A DNA stretch of 64,000 nt. Source: Ciona intestinalis (lineage: Eukaryota > Chordata > Ascidiacea > Phlebobranchia > Cionidae). This document shows positions 1 to 15,300 of the stretch, piece after piece. The position numbers were made by a program, and so were the translations under genes. A model generated the notes under the pieces. The model saw only the letters and a list, made by a program, of their open reading frames with translations. It did not search any database and had not been told where the DNA came from. The stretch covers positions 6,311,961 through 6,375,960 of the forward strand of contig NC_020173.2 of NCBI RefSeq assembly GCF_000224145.3. The letters are read 5' to 3'. The number at the start of each line of letters is the position of its first letter. The stretch's first letter is position 1.

Positions 1-396
1 TCACTTATGGGTTGTTTAAATTGACAGATACTTACGAAAAAAAAAAAGAAATATATTAACCCAGGAAGTTACAAACATTGTAACCTGTAAGCGGGCACAA
101 GGTGTAAAAAATAAAAAAATGCAATAAAATTAATTAAAAAATCACGAAAAAAGGAAAACATCGTAAAAAAAAAGAAAATATATTTTTGTTAGAAAAAATT
201 GTAAAACTAGAAAAAATACCAAAAAAATATTGAAAAAAATATAAATACAGAATCCAATGAATTATTGAAAATTTACAATATAATGCATACTATGAAAAAA
301 CAGATACCATAAAAAAAAGCTTTTTACCAAAAAAAGTAACCTATAAAAAAATTTGTTACTAAAATATTCACAACATATAAACAGGAGGAGACATAC
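1..396. repeat. Intron edge: SINE remnant and A-rich DNA
   Basis: Positions 1-110 are a decayed copy of the family A SINE (fragments of the gttgt...ttaca...cctgtaagcgggcac order). 110-360 is A-rich low-complexity sequence. Nothing coding is seen. Confidence 0.5.
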
Positions 397-3300
397 CAAC
401 AACAGTTACACCAATCAGTATCTTAGTCCCGCTTGACATTCCTACTACAGCTGTGGCTATGGTGGAAGCCGTTGTGGTGGTGGTGGTGGGGGCTGTGGGG
501 TAACAAGGGGTTAATGTTGGGGTGGAACCATTATATCAATGTTTCGAGAAATTGTGTAAATTCAAATTGGAGTTAAATTATTTATTTGTGAGAATTTGAA
601 AGCATGCAATGTATAAACCAACAACTTGAATAGAGACATGTAGTAGGGGAAGAAAAGGTAAAGAAATGAAGGCCATCCACCAATTTACTACCATGATATG
701 TGTATAGTAGGTTGGGGTAATATGGTTCATGTTATTATTCTTTTTTATCGTCCCAAACACAATTAGGATTAATGGATTCAAATAAATAGTTAATAGTCGC
801 TGTCAGAGGACTAAGCTAACATTTGTTAAAAAGCATTACAAAAACAGTTTGAAGCCAATGACCAACACAGCTAGTAAAGCATTAGCTAAGGTTTAAATTT
901 GCTGCAGGAAACTAGAAAACAGAAAACACCCAAAGTCGTGCAAATTATAAAAAAAGGGTGAAAAAAGCAAAAGAAGCTATCAAAAAATGTTTTATAACCT
1001 AAAGTTTGAACGTCAGAGTGTTGGGTGTTTGGATTATTTATTTGGTTCGTTGAATCAGTAGGTTTACCAACTGTGGATGGAACATACTTTGGGGTAAGTT
1101 AAATGTTAGTGAGCTGCCCACATAGTAACATGGTACGTTAACATGCTGTGGCAATCACTTTTAATGATGGTTAAGTTCTGTTACTTATGAACCAGGTATA
1201 ATGTAATTAATCCTTCAGCGGCTCATCTGGTATAAACGCAGTGTATTTCAGATGTTTTATCTGCGATCCTGCAAGACTTTATCAACGAAAAGTCGAATCA
1301 ACGATTGAAACAACTTTATCAACGGAATGTCGAATCAACGATTGAAACAACTTCATCAACGAAATGTCGAATCAACGATTGAAACAACTTCATCAACGAA
1401 ATGTCGAATCAACGATTGAAACAACTTCATCAACGAAATGTCGAATCAACGATTGAAACAACTTCATCAACGAAATGTCGAATCAACGATTGAAACAACT
1501 TTATCAACGAAATGTCGAATCAACGATTGAAACAACTTTATCAACGGAATGTCGAATCAACGATTGAAACAACTTTATCAACGAAATGTCGAATCAACGA
1601 TTGAAACAACTTTATCAACGAAATGTCGAATCAACGATTGAAACAACTTTATCATCAAAAGAACAAAATGTCGGAAACGGTTTTTATACCAGATGGTTTA
1701 AGTGGTTTATGTAATTAATGGAATGAGTGTTAAAAGTTGCCTGTATAAAACCATGCTGATAAATGTTGACAATTATTGGCGAATCTTAGGATAGCAGATA
1801 AAACATTTATAATATGAGAATAACTAGCTCAAATATTGGATAAATCTAACTGGGATTTTTTAATCAAATTGTTGTTAGGTTAGCAACCAAAGATTTTTAT
1901 GAATCAAAAACTGATTTTATGTCTGACAATGAAAACAGGGGGGTGCACAGAAACACAATATTCAAATTGAAACCCAAACACTTTGTATACATAAGGAATT
2001 ATAACACAGTAACATGGTGCCCAGCTCACGAGTTACCATGAAAATAACTTTGTTAGTGATTATTTTTGATACGTCTGACAATTTGGACAACCCATTGGTG
2101 ACCACTGGGTTAAAGCATTTACTGCCAAGTATCCTACACAAGTACACACACTTCCACAATGGTAGCAGCGTCAAGCTTTGAACCCATAACCCTTTACCCA
2201 TACACAAACATGCTAACCAATGTAGTAAACACTCACCTTTTACACATCCACCCTGTTCAACATAACCATCAGGACACACACACCTATATCTCCCCACCCC
2301 ACCCACAGGTAGGGGTATGCACATATATTGACAAGGGTGATCATGACAATGGTTCATCACTGGATGATAAATATATTAGAATAAGACTGTGGACACGAAC
2401 ATTTTTGTTTATGGCACTATCTATAATTAGGAGCAGGTAGGGGTCGCTATGTACTATGAAGTATATTCCCCTGTGGGGTGAAACTTTGCCTTAAATCCTA
2501 GGTTCTTAACAAGCATTTACCCATATAGAATACAACATAATGTAAATATGGTAGGGCCAACTTTGGCCTAAATCTCAGGTCTCATTGCATGCCTTGCTAT
2601 AGTGCACGACCTCAATCTTATAAAATAAGCTAAAATAGCATATGTTGGGGTAATGGGCCAATCTCATTTCAGGTAATTAGCTAACTTTGGTCTAGATTGA
2701 AGGTTTTAAGCAACAAATAGAATAGCTTACTGTTTGTAATATCAACAATGTATGTTGATAAAAATGCTAACAACAAACAAAAGCGCTTACTGTTAGGTTG
2801 AGTGCTGGGATGATCAATTTGTATTTCCATCGGNGAAATGTAAATGTTTGTCGATGATCGTGACGTTGTCTCCCCNGTCCATTTGTTTGATTTCAACACT
2901 CGGTGGGCCCGGACGTCGGTCCAGTATACTGTGGGGGTGGGGGTTAGAACGGGGGTAATATTGTTGGGTTAATGTTGATATAATAAGCACAAAAGTGTAT
3001 GGGGGTAAAATTAGTAGAAGTCTGGTGTAATATGGGGAAAATTAGGATAAATCTGGGGTAATAGTGCCAAAAATTGAACTGGAGAAACTTAAATATCGAT
3101 GTATTTATTTTAAGGGTGAGACAAACAGACACTTAACAGCAAGTGGTCGCTAATAGGTTGTCCAAATTATCAGCCATACAGAAAAATAATTACCCACAAA
3201 GTTACATACGTGGTAACTTGTAAGCGGGCACGAGGTGTATGAAACAGAACACCCGTGTTATAACGACTGTTGTTGTTCCGCCATGCGAGGATAAATAGGT

Positions 3301-6300
3301 TACATACGTGGTAACTTGTAAGTGGGCACGAGGTGTATGAAACAGAACACCCGTGTTATAACGACTGTTGTTGCTCCGCCATGCGAGGATAAATAGGTTA
3401 CATACGTGGTAACTTGTAAGTGGGCACGAGGTGTATGAAACAGAACACCCGTGTTATAACGACTGTTGTTGTTCCGCCATGCGAGGATAAATAGGTTACA
3501 TACGTGGTAACTTGTAAGTGGGCACGAGGTGTATGAAACAGAACACCCGTGTTATAACGACTGTTGTTGTTCCGCCATGCGAGGATAAATAGGTTACATA
3601 CGTGGTAACTTGTAAGCGGGCTTGAGGTGTATGAAACAGAACACCCGTGTTATAACGACTGTTGCTGCTCTGCCATGCGAGAATAAATAAGTTACATATG
3701 TGGTAAATAAATACCATTCAATCACTCACCTTCATTCATACAGATAGCGATCCCGAATGGGTGCTGGAGGTAGTTATACACGCTGAGGACAATCTTTTGG
3801 TTGCTGCCATCAAAGTCACTTGAGGAAATCATGTTTAGTTTTGCATCCGCCCAGAATAATCTATGCTCACTGTAATCTTGAAGGAAAATAAAATTATTTA
3901 ATTTTTTCCCCATAAATGTACTGTATATAATTAAATAAAACAGCATTTTAAGACAAGTTTTTATGGAAAATCAGGAAAAAACAAAACTAATATTAAACGA
4001 TAACTTTATTTAATGTTTCGTCAATGTTGGGGTAATGGACCAACTCTGGCCTAAATCCCAGGTCCCATGGCATGCCTCACTGTAGGACCTCACCCATATA
4101 GAATAGATGGTGCATATACAATGTTGGGGTAACAGCAACTCCTATATAACAGAACCCAACCCACCAATTGCTAACGTAGTTGGTTCCTTTATATTTTCCT
4201 TCACGATATCAACGCAATCGTTCCCATCCATTGAACATCTCATAATCAACCATTGTCGGGATTTGGCTGCGGTCAGGAACATATAGCTGTGAAAATGATT
4301 TTAATGGGTGAATGTTATTCATCCTTACATGGCTTGGCACTGGCAGTTATTATAATAAGGGTGCTCTGTTTCCTACGCTTCATGCCCGCATACATATTTT
4401 AATATGAATAGCTGTAGAAACAATATTTTTAATGAAGGAATGTTATGTAACTTCGCATGGTGAGGCAACGACGGTCGTTATTCCACGGACACATGGCTGT
4501 TCTGTTTTATACACCTGGTGTCCGCCCTTGTTAAAAAGTTTTCTGCAGTTTTGGGGGGAATACCCTGCAACAATACCACATCATAGAAATCTTATAAACT
4601 CACCCTTTCTCTGGGTGAAGGGCCACCGACCGTATAGACATCCCTTCCATGGTCTTCAACGTGGTCGGCCACGATCCATTACTGTAAGCTACTGATACCG
4701 TTCCAAGGGAGAAATCCACCCAGTAAAGATGATCATTAACCCAATCTAATGCAAGGGAGATGGGGCTCCGAACCTCATTGTCACTCAACACTGTTTGTAC
4801 TGATGTAAGGTTATCCATGGAAACACTGGGGAATAATAAGGAGTGAAAATTAACTGGGAACACTAGGAATTCAATGAAAATTAATACAAAATATACACCT
4901 TCTTACAAAATTAGTTTCAAGTTTCAATACGCCTTGTGGAAGCAACATCCAAATATTGCGTAACTAATTCAATGTTTTGATTTGTAGACATTATGTTTCT
5001 TGTGGCTGGTATGTTGTGTAATTGATTTAAAATACAAGACTTTATCATGCTAGCAGTTTACACCAATGTATTAATGTTATGCAATTACTAAATCAAAGAG
5101 TATAAATTGTTTTAATATAATATGAAATCTTCCTGTTTTAAATTTTAATTTCACTTTATTAAATATGTATAAAGATTTTAAAACAGTTTAATTTAACAAA
5201 AGTGTGAAAGATATTTTCTACCAGTTTAACCATTATGCCACAGCTCCAGATATCTTTTAACCTATATATATATATATACATATAATCGCACAGAATTTCT
5301 ATAAATTTTGAATTAAGTGAAGTTTACAACTCTTATGATTGCTGATTTAATCTTATTCTATGATTATAGAATTTCCAACAAATCAGATCATTTTAAATGC
5401 AAATCATTTTCAAGCCTTTTGTAAAATTAAACTTTTAAAATTTTTCTGATTTTTTTGATTTATTTTGTGATGTAAATTTTTATAATTTGATGATGAATTA
5501 GTTAACAGGGATTCCGCATTCCTGCAAACCTGTACAAGCGAGATTGTTCCAATACAGGAGGTCTCTGCAAAGAGGGACGTCCCAATTGCTTTCTACTCCT
5601 TTGAGAATAATTAACGTCGTATAATGAATGAATGTATCTCATTTATCCTCGCGTGGCGGGGCAACGACAGACACTATAACACTGGTGTTTCATACACCAC
5701 GTGCCCGCTTCCGAGTTACCACGATGTAACTTATTATTTATCATCGAATGGCGGGGCAACGCCGTCGTTATAACACAGGTGTTCTGTTTCATACACTGCA
5801 TGCCCATTTTACAAGTTTCCACATACACACATACATATGTAACTTTTTTTATACTACACCAGTATCCTCTAGTCTAGACTCTAGAGACAGGCGTGCTAAC
5901 CACTGCGACATCGCTATATATCAGTGGTGGCTTCAAAAACAAGCAAAATAAAGTTAATAACCAAGTAATAAAAGCATGCTACACTACCTGTCTATTCTTT
6001 CATCTCTCAAGTCCGTCCAAAAAACTTTGCGACGTTTGACGTTAAGTGTTAACCCCACAGCGTGCTTTAATTGGTTGGCAAGTACCGTCATGAACTTGGT
6101 GGTATGATCACTGTAGATGGAAAAACAACTTTTAGTTTTTTTGACGACAGAAGTTTTAAACCTTGCCCCTTGATAATACTGTTAGCACATAATATATTTT
6201 ACAATCAGGTTACTTTATTCTATATTATTTGTCCACTTCCATGCAGGACGATAAAAGAGAATGAAAACATGTACCATCTTACCCCACCATACCTTATATA

Positions 6301-9300
6301 GGTATGTACCATCTTACCCCACCATACCTTATATATGTATGTACCATCTTACCCCACCATACCTTATATAGGTATGTACCATCTTACCTCCACCATACCG
6401 TTATATAAGGTANNNNNNNNNNNNNNNNNNNNNNNNNNNNNNNNNNNNNNNNNNNNNNNNNNAACCTACCACACAAAGTAACTGAAACAACTTATTTCGA
6501 TTGTGTTAAACTTGATAATAAGACAATGAACCACACAAAGTAAAATAGAGATAACAAAGTTATAACAAATGGTATAGTGACCTAGCAGAGAGCTAACAAC
6601 TCCGAAAAGGAGCACACAACCAATCTAAAATTCCTTTGATCTACAACACTGGTTTATATGTGAACCAATGAAAAATAACCAAAATTTATGAGTTTATGTA
6701 ACTAATCTTATGAATTTTCGCAACTAATCTTATGAATTTACGCAACTAATGTTTGCGTACATGGAAAAATATCACATCCTTTCAATTAGGGTGTTTGTGT
6801 ATCATTAAAACGCATACAAAGCCTGACATATTGAAACCTATGGGTTACCATATACTACATATATTAACTTACATTCAATCCAGTAGCAGTTTTCTGCAGG
6901 GAGTTTATATCCGTGGTAAGTGTATCAAGGGCAGGTGTGAGAGGATCAACGTACATGGATTGTATCAATGTTACTTCATAGGAGAACTTGCGAATTTCAG
7001 TTGCTAGATTCTGTGATATATATTATGATGAAATTTTCACTTGAACTTCAATTTTGATGGGATAGGGAATTTTGATTAAATTGTTCATATACATTTTAAT
7101 AAACATNNNNNNNNNNNNNNNNNNNNNNNNNNNNNNNNNNNNNNNNNNNNNNNNNNNNNNNNNNNNNNNNNNNNNNNNNNNNNNNNNNNNNNNNNNNNNN
7201 NNNNNNNNNNNNNNNNNNNNNNNNNNNNNNNATAAAACTGCCACATATGGTACCTTATACAACAACAGCATAAGATGAAATGTGGCAAACAAATCACCAA
7301 CCTACACATTGTCATTCATTCAAAAAAAAAACACAATAAAAATTGCCGTATATAATATATATATGTGACTATATACTTGGCAACAAATCCATTCTTTGCA
7401 CATTGCAATTCATTGGAAAAAATAGATATATATTAATATGTTATATGTGACCGTATACATAGCAAAAGGTTCATCACCTGCACGGCTGCACATTGTAATT
7501 CATTGCAAAAAAATGCATTTATTAAATTGCCATATATAATATATGTAACCGTTAAACCGTATACATAACAACTGGTTCATTACCTTCACACTGCAGTTCA
7601 TCAGCTCCATCATTGCAATCTCTCACTCCGTTACATACAAGGTTAACATCAATGCAGTGATGCATGTCGCAGGCAAACTGGTCGTTACGGCACTCAGTGT
7701 TCACCGTGGCTGTGAGTGAAAATGTTTCATTTTTAATCGGCCGGCGTTGACTTTCAATTATGTGAATATATTACAATGTAGATAAAAGTTTGGAAAATTA
7801 AAAGTAAGTTCACAGTTTAACGCTTGTGCTAAACTTTAACGTAAGATTTTTACTTGTTTAACAGCAAAGTACTGAAGTTGTATTAAAATAGTTAAATTGT
7901 CAGCCATACAGAGACAATTACCCACAAAGTTACATACGTGGTAACTTGTAAGCGGGCAGGAGGTGTATAAAACAGAACACCCGTGTTATAACGACTGTTG
8001 TTGCCCCGCGACGCGAGGATAAATAACTTTCATTTATTCATTTATTTAAAAAAAATAACCCAAAAACCACGAAGCAAACTTACAACAGTTATGTTCATCA
8101 GACCCCCCACTACAATCAGGTTCACCATCACACCTCCAGGTCTTTATAATACAAGCAGGGAAACCATACTGACATGAGAAGTAACCAGCGGGGCATCTGT
8201 GTAACAGAGACAGATCAGATGGTGAAAATAACTAAATAAATATTTTTAAAAAAATATATATTATACACACAGTGGCGCAGCCAAAAAAATGGGGGATGTA
8301 ATCAAAAAATGTTAAAAATATTTTTTTTTTAAATAATTTTTTTGGGGGGGTTCGTGACACTTTGGGGGTTTAAAAAGGGTTCGTGGCTGTGTCACTGTGT
8401 ATATATATAATTTACAAAAAAAACCTGCAAAAAAATGCTTTTGTTTGTTACAAAGAACAAACAAAAACTCCTAGGAATAGTTTTTTTTTAGAGTTTTTCA
8501 TATAGTTTTTGAAGTTAAAATCGATCTTAAGATTTTGGTTTTTCGTATATATAAGTTTTGTAAAAAGGTAATGGTAATGGGTCAAATGCAATATTGTAGT
8601 TAATAAAATGATTTTGCTGGTTCTATTACACTAACAGTGTAGTCTCACCTGTTATTACTACTATATGCAGCACTGATCCAAGTAAGCACACAATTTAAAA
8701 CAGTAATACGTAAGTAACATGTACGAAAGTTTACGTGTAGGCGTATCAAATTTAAAATCAGTAATCAGATATTTAAAAAAAATTTATACACAACATAAAA
8801 TATATTAGGATTATATTTAATTTATTCTCATTTTGTATTTATTATTATTGTCAGAATTATGTTTCAAATAAGTACATTTTCTTAACACTGGTTTTTAGAG
8901 AATTCTATTGGAACTGACAAATTTATTTAAAATGTTCTAAATTTCCGTGGCTCTTTCCTCTTAAGGGCCAAACGGGTTTGTTTACATTGTAAGCTGATCC
9001 TAAAATGAGTTGCTAACCTCAAACTAATTTCCCTCCAACATTATGTTAAAGGATATCAAGTTACCATGGGAAAAGTGGACAATTGGTTGTGAGTCAGTGT
9101 TGTGTGTAAAGTGCTTAGATAAACGGAAAGAATAGACCATAAGACGTTTTGCTGCTAAAACATATGATGTCACCACTGGTTATAGAATGTTGTTACATAT
9201 TATCCTAAGCACCCTAACATTGTGCCTGTGCATATGAATATAGGATATTAGCCTTTGAGAATAGAAAATTAGAAAGTACCAAAAACATTGTTGCGAACTT

Positions 9301-12300
9301 GCGATCTCAACAAATGTGCAACTTTATGATTGATATTAACGAAGACACATTGTGACACCTAAACTTAACATTATTACATGTTAACATAGTTTTAGAAGGG
9401 TGTTACTCCTAAGTATAATGCATATAATATAACACTCACACTGGTGTGGGTCTAGCAGGACATCCTTGTTCATCCGATCCATCTTCACAATCTTCGTCTT
9501 CATCGCATTTCCACGGTAGGGGGATGCACTGTTGGTGGCTGCTGCATCGAAACTCATTCGCTGGAAATAATTGGTGTGTAAGATACAATGAGCCAATGAT
9601 TGCAAAAATATAAACTATGTAATATAAAATCAAAGATAACATCAACACCCCCCAACCTGCACAGTCTTTATGCGGACACCCTTGTTCATCGGATTCATCC
9701 TCACAATCCATCTCTCCATCGCATCTCCATCTGCTCGTTATACATTCATGGTTGCTACACTGGAACTCACTTGGTAAACATGTAGGTTGCTGTGGAAGAC
9801 ATGTGTTAATGTGGTGGCTTATCTAATATATCTATGTCTGTAAGATAACGTAGGGGCAGAGAAAGTCACGTAGATGTTTCCACCAGCTTAAGGATTATCT
9901 TTGTCTGATGAGCATACATATAAGTCATGCAGTTGTTTTACCCAGCTTTTTGGAAAAGCTTTAACTACTACATAAGTTTTTACTTTTGCCTTTTGCTTTG
10001 GTTACTCAGCCCAGAATTGTCCCAACATGCAGAGCGCTACAACCCATTCGGGACCACTGGGTTGGAGCAATTGATGTTAAGTGTCTTGCTATCCAACACA
10101 TATGCCATCAGTTACTAAACCTCACAGAGGTTAAACACCAACAAATCATCCATGTAGTTATTAAACAGTCATAAGGGCTAAGACCAGTTACAGTTAAGTT
10201 CCGTTCAAAACAAGATCCATCATATTTAAAGCAAACACACATTAGTTAATAATTACCAAGCAAAGCCATCTTACCTCGCAATCCACTTCATCGCTACCAT
10301 CTGAACAATCACGATCACCGTCACATTTCCACGTGGATGAAATACATGATTTACCGTGCGCACATTGGAAGTCTTGGCCCGTTGTGTTGCACGGTCTGTT
10401 CTCTGTGTATGGAGTTAATACAAAGTTATGCGATGCAAGAGCTTGTTATATAGTAGGGTGGGGGAAGACGGGACACTTTTAGTGTTTAATAACTAAGTAT
10501 CCTGATCGTGTTTTAAACAATTAACAACGATCTATATGAGAGTCGTGAGAAAGTTTCATAATTCTTTGAATGTTCTTTGTTTACGACCAAATGGGACATG
10601 GAAATAGAATGAGAAGATGTCCCATCTTTCCCCACCCTATTATATTATAACTTTTACAGTGTAGTTTGTACACAAGTTACAACTTGTTTTAAATGACTTG
10701 CAGTTCCCTGAATGCAAGGTGTGGTTGCCATAGCTTGCAATATGCTGCTACCATTGTGGGCGTATGTGTCCCTGGGCGAGACACTTAACATGATTGCTCC
10801 AACCCAGTGGTCACTAATCCACCACGCAAGTATAAATAACATTCATTTATTAATTAATACAAAATACACCAACTCCTATACAGGTTACAACTATTAATTA
10901 ATGTAACACAACCATTAATAAATGAGCTCAGTACACCCGTACTGCCTAAGGACACATACGGTTAAATAAGTTACATTCATCCATTCATTAATTGAAACCA
11001 TGCAAGGATAAATAACATTAATTTATTAATTAATACAACATACAACACCCCCCCCTTTACATCTATTAAGTAATGCAATACAGTGTAATACAGTCGTTAA
11101 TAAATGTGTTTAAAAATAACATTCCTTAATTGTATCCATGCAAGGCATTTCTTTATTAAATAATGAATAACATTTATTACATCCCCCTCCCTTTACATTT
11201 ATTAATTAATGCAATACAATGTAATACAGTCATTGATAAATGTGTTTAAAAACACATCTACTGCTACATATGGATAAATAAGTTACATTTATTTAATAAA
11301 TGGTGTAATAATCCCCCCCTCCATATACAAGTTACATCTGTTATCTATTAATTCCTGTAATCTACTCACTGCACATGGTTGGGTCTTCATCTGAATTATC
11401 TTTACAATCATCCTCCCCATCGCAGAGCCATCGTCTCGATACACATAGTCCGTTGTTACATCGAAATTGCTCAGTAGCATTGCACGTCTTGTTTTCTGTA
11501 AACAAACAGCATATAAGTGCAAAGTGGTGGCAAGTGCAAACAACATGCTTTTAGAGGAAGTGGCTTGTTTGCATATGTGTGTCGTTTTAACACCTTTACA
11601 ATGCTCATAAACGCTTTTGTAAATAACCCAAAATACCGTGTTAATTAGCCTTCTTTCTTTTGCATGTGATTTATATGTGTGTTTGTGTCATTTTAATACA
11701 TTTGCAGTTTACATAGTGGTCACATTGTCACATATATAACATTAAATCAATACAAAACAGAAGTCGTTAAAACACGTTTGAGGTGAAAACGACATGAGTT
11801 TAAGTAATGTAACTTATTTATCCTTGCATGGCGGGGCAACGACAGTCGTTCTGTTTTATACACTTTGTGCCCGCTTACAAGTTACCATGTATACCAACAC
11901 AAACGCAGGCAAAAACATGGTAACAGTGCAAGATCGTAGCCTGTTCACAGTCTATTAGTCCCGTCCGTCAAACGAGACATTTAAAACCAAATTGCTGCGA
12001 ATGATTTGATCGTAGTTACACGCGAGACCTACGCATAGTTTACATGAGATAACGATTTGTAAAGATACGAGAAAGTGTTTACGTGTTTTGATATAAAAAG
12101 TTTTCGCCGATCTAATATAACATCTCATTTATTTCTTCAAATAGTAACATACAAATAAAGTTCAATAAGTAACATACATTGTGACTCGTAAGCGGGCACG
12201 AAGTGTATGTACACACGTGTTATAACGACTGTCGTTTTCCGGCTACACGAGCATAAAGTAAGTTACATACATTCATATATGTATGACAAAAAGCCAGCTC

Positions 12301-15300
12301 CAAACGGTAATTCTACAGTAAGATCACATGTGGTATAGCACTTATTACTAGGTACAAAACAATACACATTATTTGAGCAATTACACTGATATATAAGCGC
12401 TGTTCTAGTTATTACGAAGCTAACGCGTAATTCACTGGTTTCCTGAAAAATCCGGCCAACCAACGCTTTGACCATAAACGTAGCTTTAAAACAAAAGTGT
12501 CAGGCAATTTAACGATTTTGTACATAACTTTTAGATAGTACCGCGGCGTCTTTGGGGTAAGATGGATACCGTTAGTACATAATATCCCATATTTCATAAT
12601 CGTGTTTTAAACAATTAACAACGCAATTTTAAATCGTGAGGATACGGTTCTATAATTCCGTAAATATATTTTGTTTATTACGAAATAGGACGATCACAAA
12701 TTTATTACAACAAATATTTCCTATCTCATAGGGCGAGACATCGTCAGGGCGCGAAACGAAGGTTCAATAAAATTAAAGACTTTAACCATCGCACGTGTTA
12801 TTGTTGTGGAAACCTCGGACTTTACCCTCGCATGTGTCGGTGTACAAACAAATGTGTTCGTATGTACAAGGTACTGTAGGTCATTATGATAAGAAATACG
12901 TCAACACAAGGCACAAAGAACATTCTTACAAGAAAGCGACGATACAGCACGTTCGTTCATAAAAAACCTTGATAACTGAGGGCATGGTGCCGTTGTGGTT
13001 ACTAAAAAACTTTTCCATTGCTGAGGTACTTTATAAAATATTAAAAAACAAATCTACGCTGAATTTTTAATTTGACCAAGTAGTTAAGTTTCATGATTTT
13101 TATATGAAAGAATGGATGTAACTTACTTATCCTCGTGGCCGGAAAACGACAGTCGTTATAACACGGGTGTTCATACACCTTACCCGTTTAAAGTTACCAC
13201 GTATATAACTTTGTGGTGATTGTTTTCTGTTTGGGCTGATAATTTGAACAACCTGTTAGTGACCACTGGGTTGACGCATTGTTACCAGGCATTTTTTAGC
13301 TACGGAAAAGCTACGTTTTCTATTTGTATACACTAGTATAACTCATGGCGTCCGGAGTGACTTTGACCGTTTCCTTGTTCACATAATATATTTTAATTTA
13401 ACGATTCAATCAAAACATCCGCGTTATTCACGTTGAACAATAACATAGGTAAGGTCATTTGTACACGAATATATACGTTATTCGGTGTTCGTATAAAATA
13501 TATTTTAAAAATGCGTTATATATTGTAAGGTGGGAGAAGATAGGACACCTTTAGCACATAATATCCAAATTTTTTGATCGTGTTTTAAACAATTAACAAC
13601 GGTCTATGGGAGCCGTGAAGATATGGTTTTATAAATCTTTAAATGTTCTTTGTTTACTACCAAATGGGACGAGAAAATAGAATGAAAAGGTGTCCCATCT
13701 TCCCCACCCTACAACATATACTTTTTTTATTAAATTGACATTAATGTCGTTTTTTTATTGAACAAGTTTTATATTTCTGTTTTATCCATAAGCGTGTTAT
13801 AAACTTATAACGACTGTAGTTTTACCAATTATTCTCTTTTCATTTTTGTGTATTACTGCAATGTTCGTTAAGGTAGCTGTACACAGTATCCGGCGTGCGT
13901 ATTAGCATGCGAATTCGCTTGTGAAGTCGTATGCAAACCCATTACCGAGTTCCGCATGCGGCAGCGAAACCCGGACACAACAGACAAAACGGACGAATTC
14001 CGGATACTGTGTACAGCCACCTTAACCGTGACCCAAGGGATAAAATAATACGTTATAGTTACAATAGAAGTTTATTGTCATGCCTGGATTTTCTTTAGTA
14101 TTCATCACGTAAGGAGAAAATGACTTCGATAGGGTGGGGTTATAAAGTGACGCAAAGAATATGTTATATTAAGAACACTGAAACAACTTTTATTGAGCCC
14201 TTTGGTTACGGTAGTGAAGATTGGAAATAACAAAATATGACAAAAAGGCAGTCTTTAAACACGCTTACGGTTAAAAACATATTTTCATTTTGAAAAATCG
14301 TGGCCGCTACACTTCGCAGAATAACAACTCGACATGAATAGGGATGGTCTCTTAGTCTGTACGGCCTATAAATTTGAACTTCTAATATAAACAAGTATGC
14401 ATAAAGAGACGGCCCGTAAATCGTGAATAAGAATACTGAAGGCCGACGTATAATAGCTTACAATGGTTAAACTAATATTGTAAATAAAAGTGTTCATAAA
14501 TAAACGATCGGTGTGGGCACGAATGGGAATATTCACGGCCTCACGGGGACTGTGGTCTAAAACTAATATTGTAAATAAACGTGTGCAAAAGAAAGAAACG
14601 TCCCGTTATAATATTGAAAAAGAATCTCATCTGCCTAAATTTGAACTTTTAATGCAAAGAAGGTACATAAAGCAACCATAAATAGGATTGTTTTGAACCG
14701 ACAGCGCAAACATTTGATTAAAACGAACGACCTCAAACGCCTTCGTAGACAAACGAGTTGTTTGAAACATTGTTTGCTGTGAGAGCTGTTGTGAAAGTAG
14801 GTCAGGGTAGACACAACATAACATTAATGTTATTTATTCATTCGCATACGATAGTTACGATCAATTTAATTAAACAACGATTTCAATTTTCCTCACCGTG
14901 TTTTTAACAATTAACAACGCTCTTTTAGAGTCGTGAGGTTACAGTTGTATAGTTTTGTAAAAATTCTTTGTTAACAACCAAATGGGACGATAAAAGAGAA
15001 TTAAAATGAATCATCTTACCGCAACCTACTATAAATTTATATTTTTAACGCGGTTAAGAAGTTTCGAAAATTACCCCCAAAAAAACAAAAACAATATGTT
15101 AATATATATTATATAATATATATATAATAATATATATATTATATAATAATATATATATATATTATATAATATATATATTATTATTATTTTCAACGATGTC
15201 GAAAACTGTATACTCCATGGTATACCAGTGGAAAGAAACCTTTTTTTGCAGAAACCACTGCATTGCTGTTACGTTGGCGGCTCGACTCTCGTGGGGTCTT

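Noticed and set aside
1275-1654. CRISPR-like direct repeats
   Set aside because: Units are contiguous with no unique spacers, and the genome is animal.
6753-7007. Plus-strand ORF ending in a Cys-containing [15 protein letters not shown] stretch, briefly taken for an EGF module
   Set aside because: Wrong strand for the LDLR gene, incorrect Cys spacing, and overlaps a better minus-strand candidate exon.
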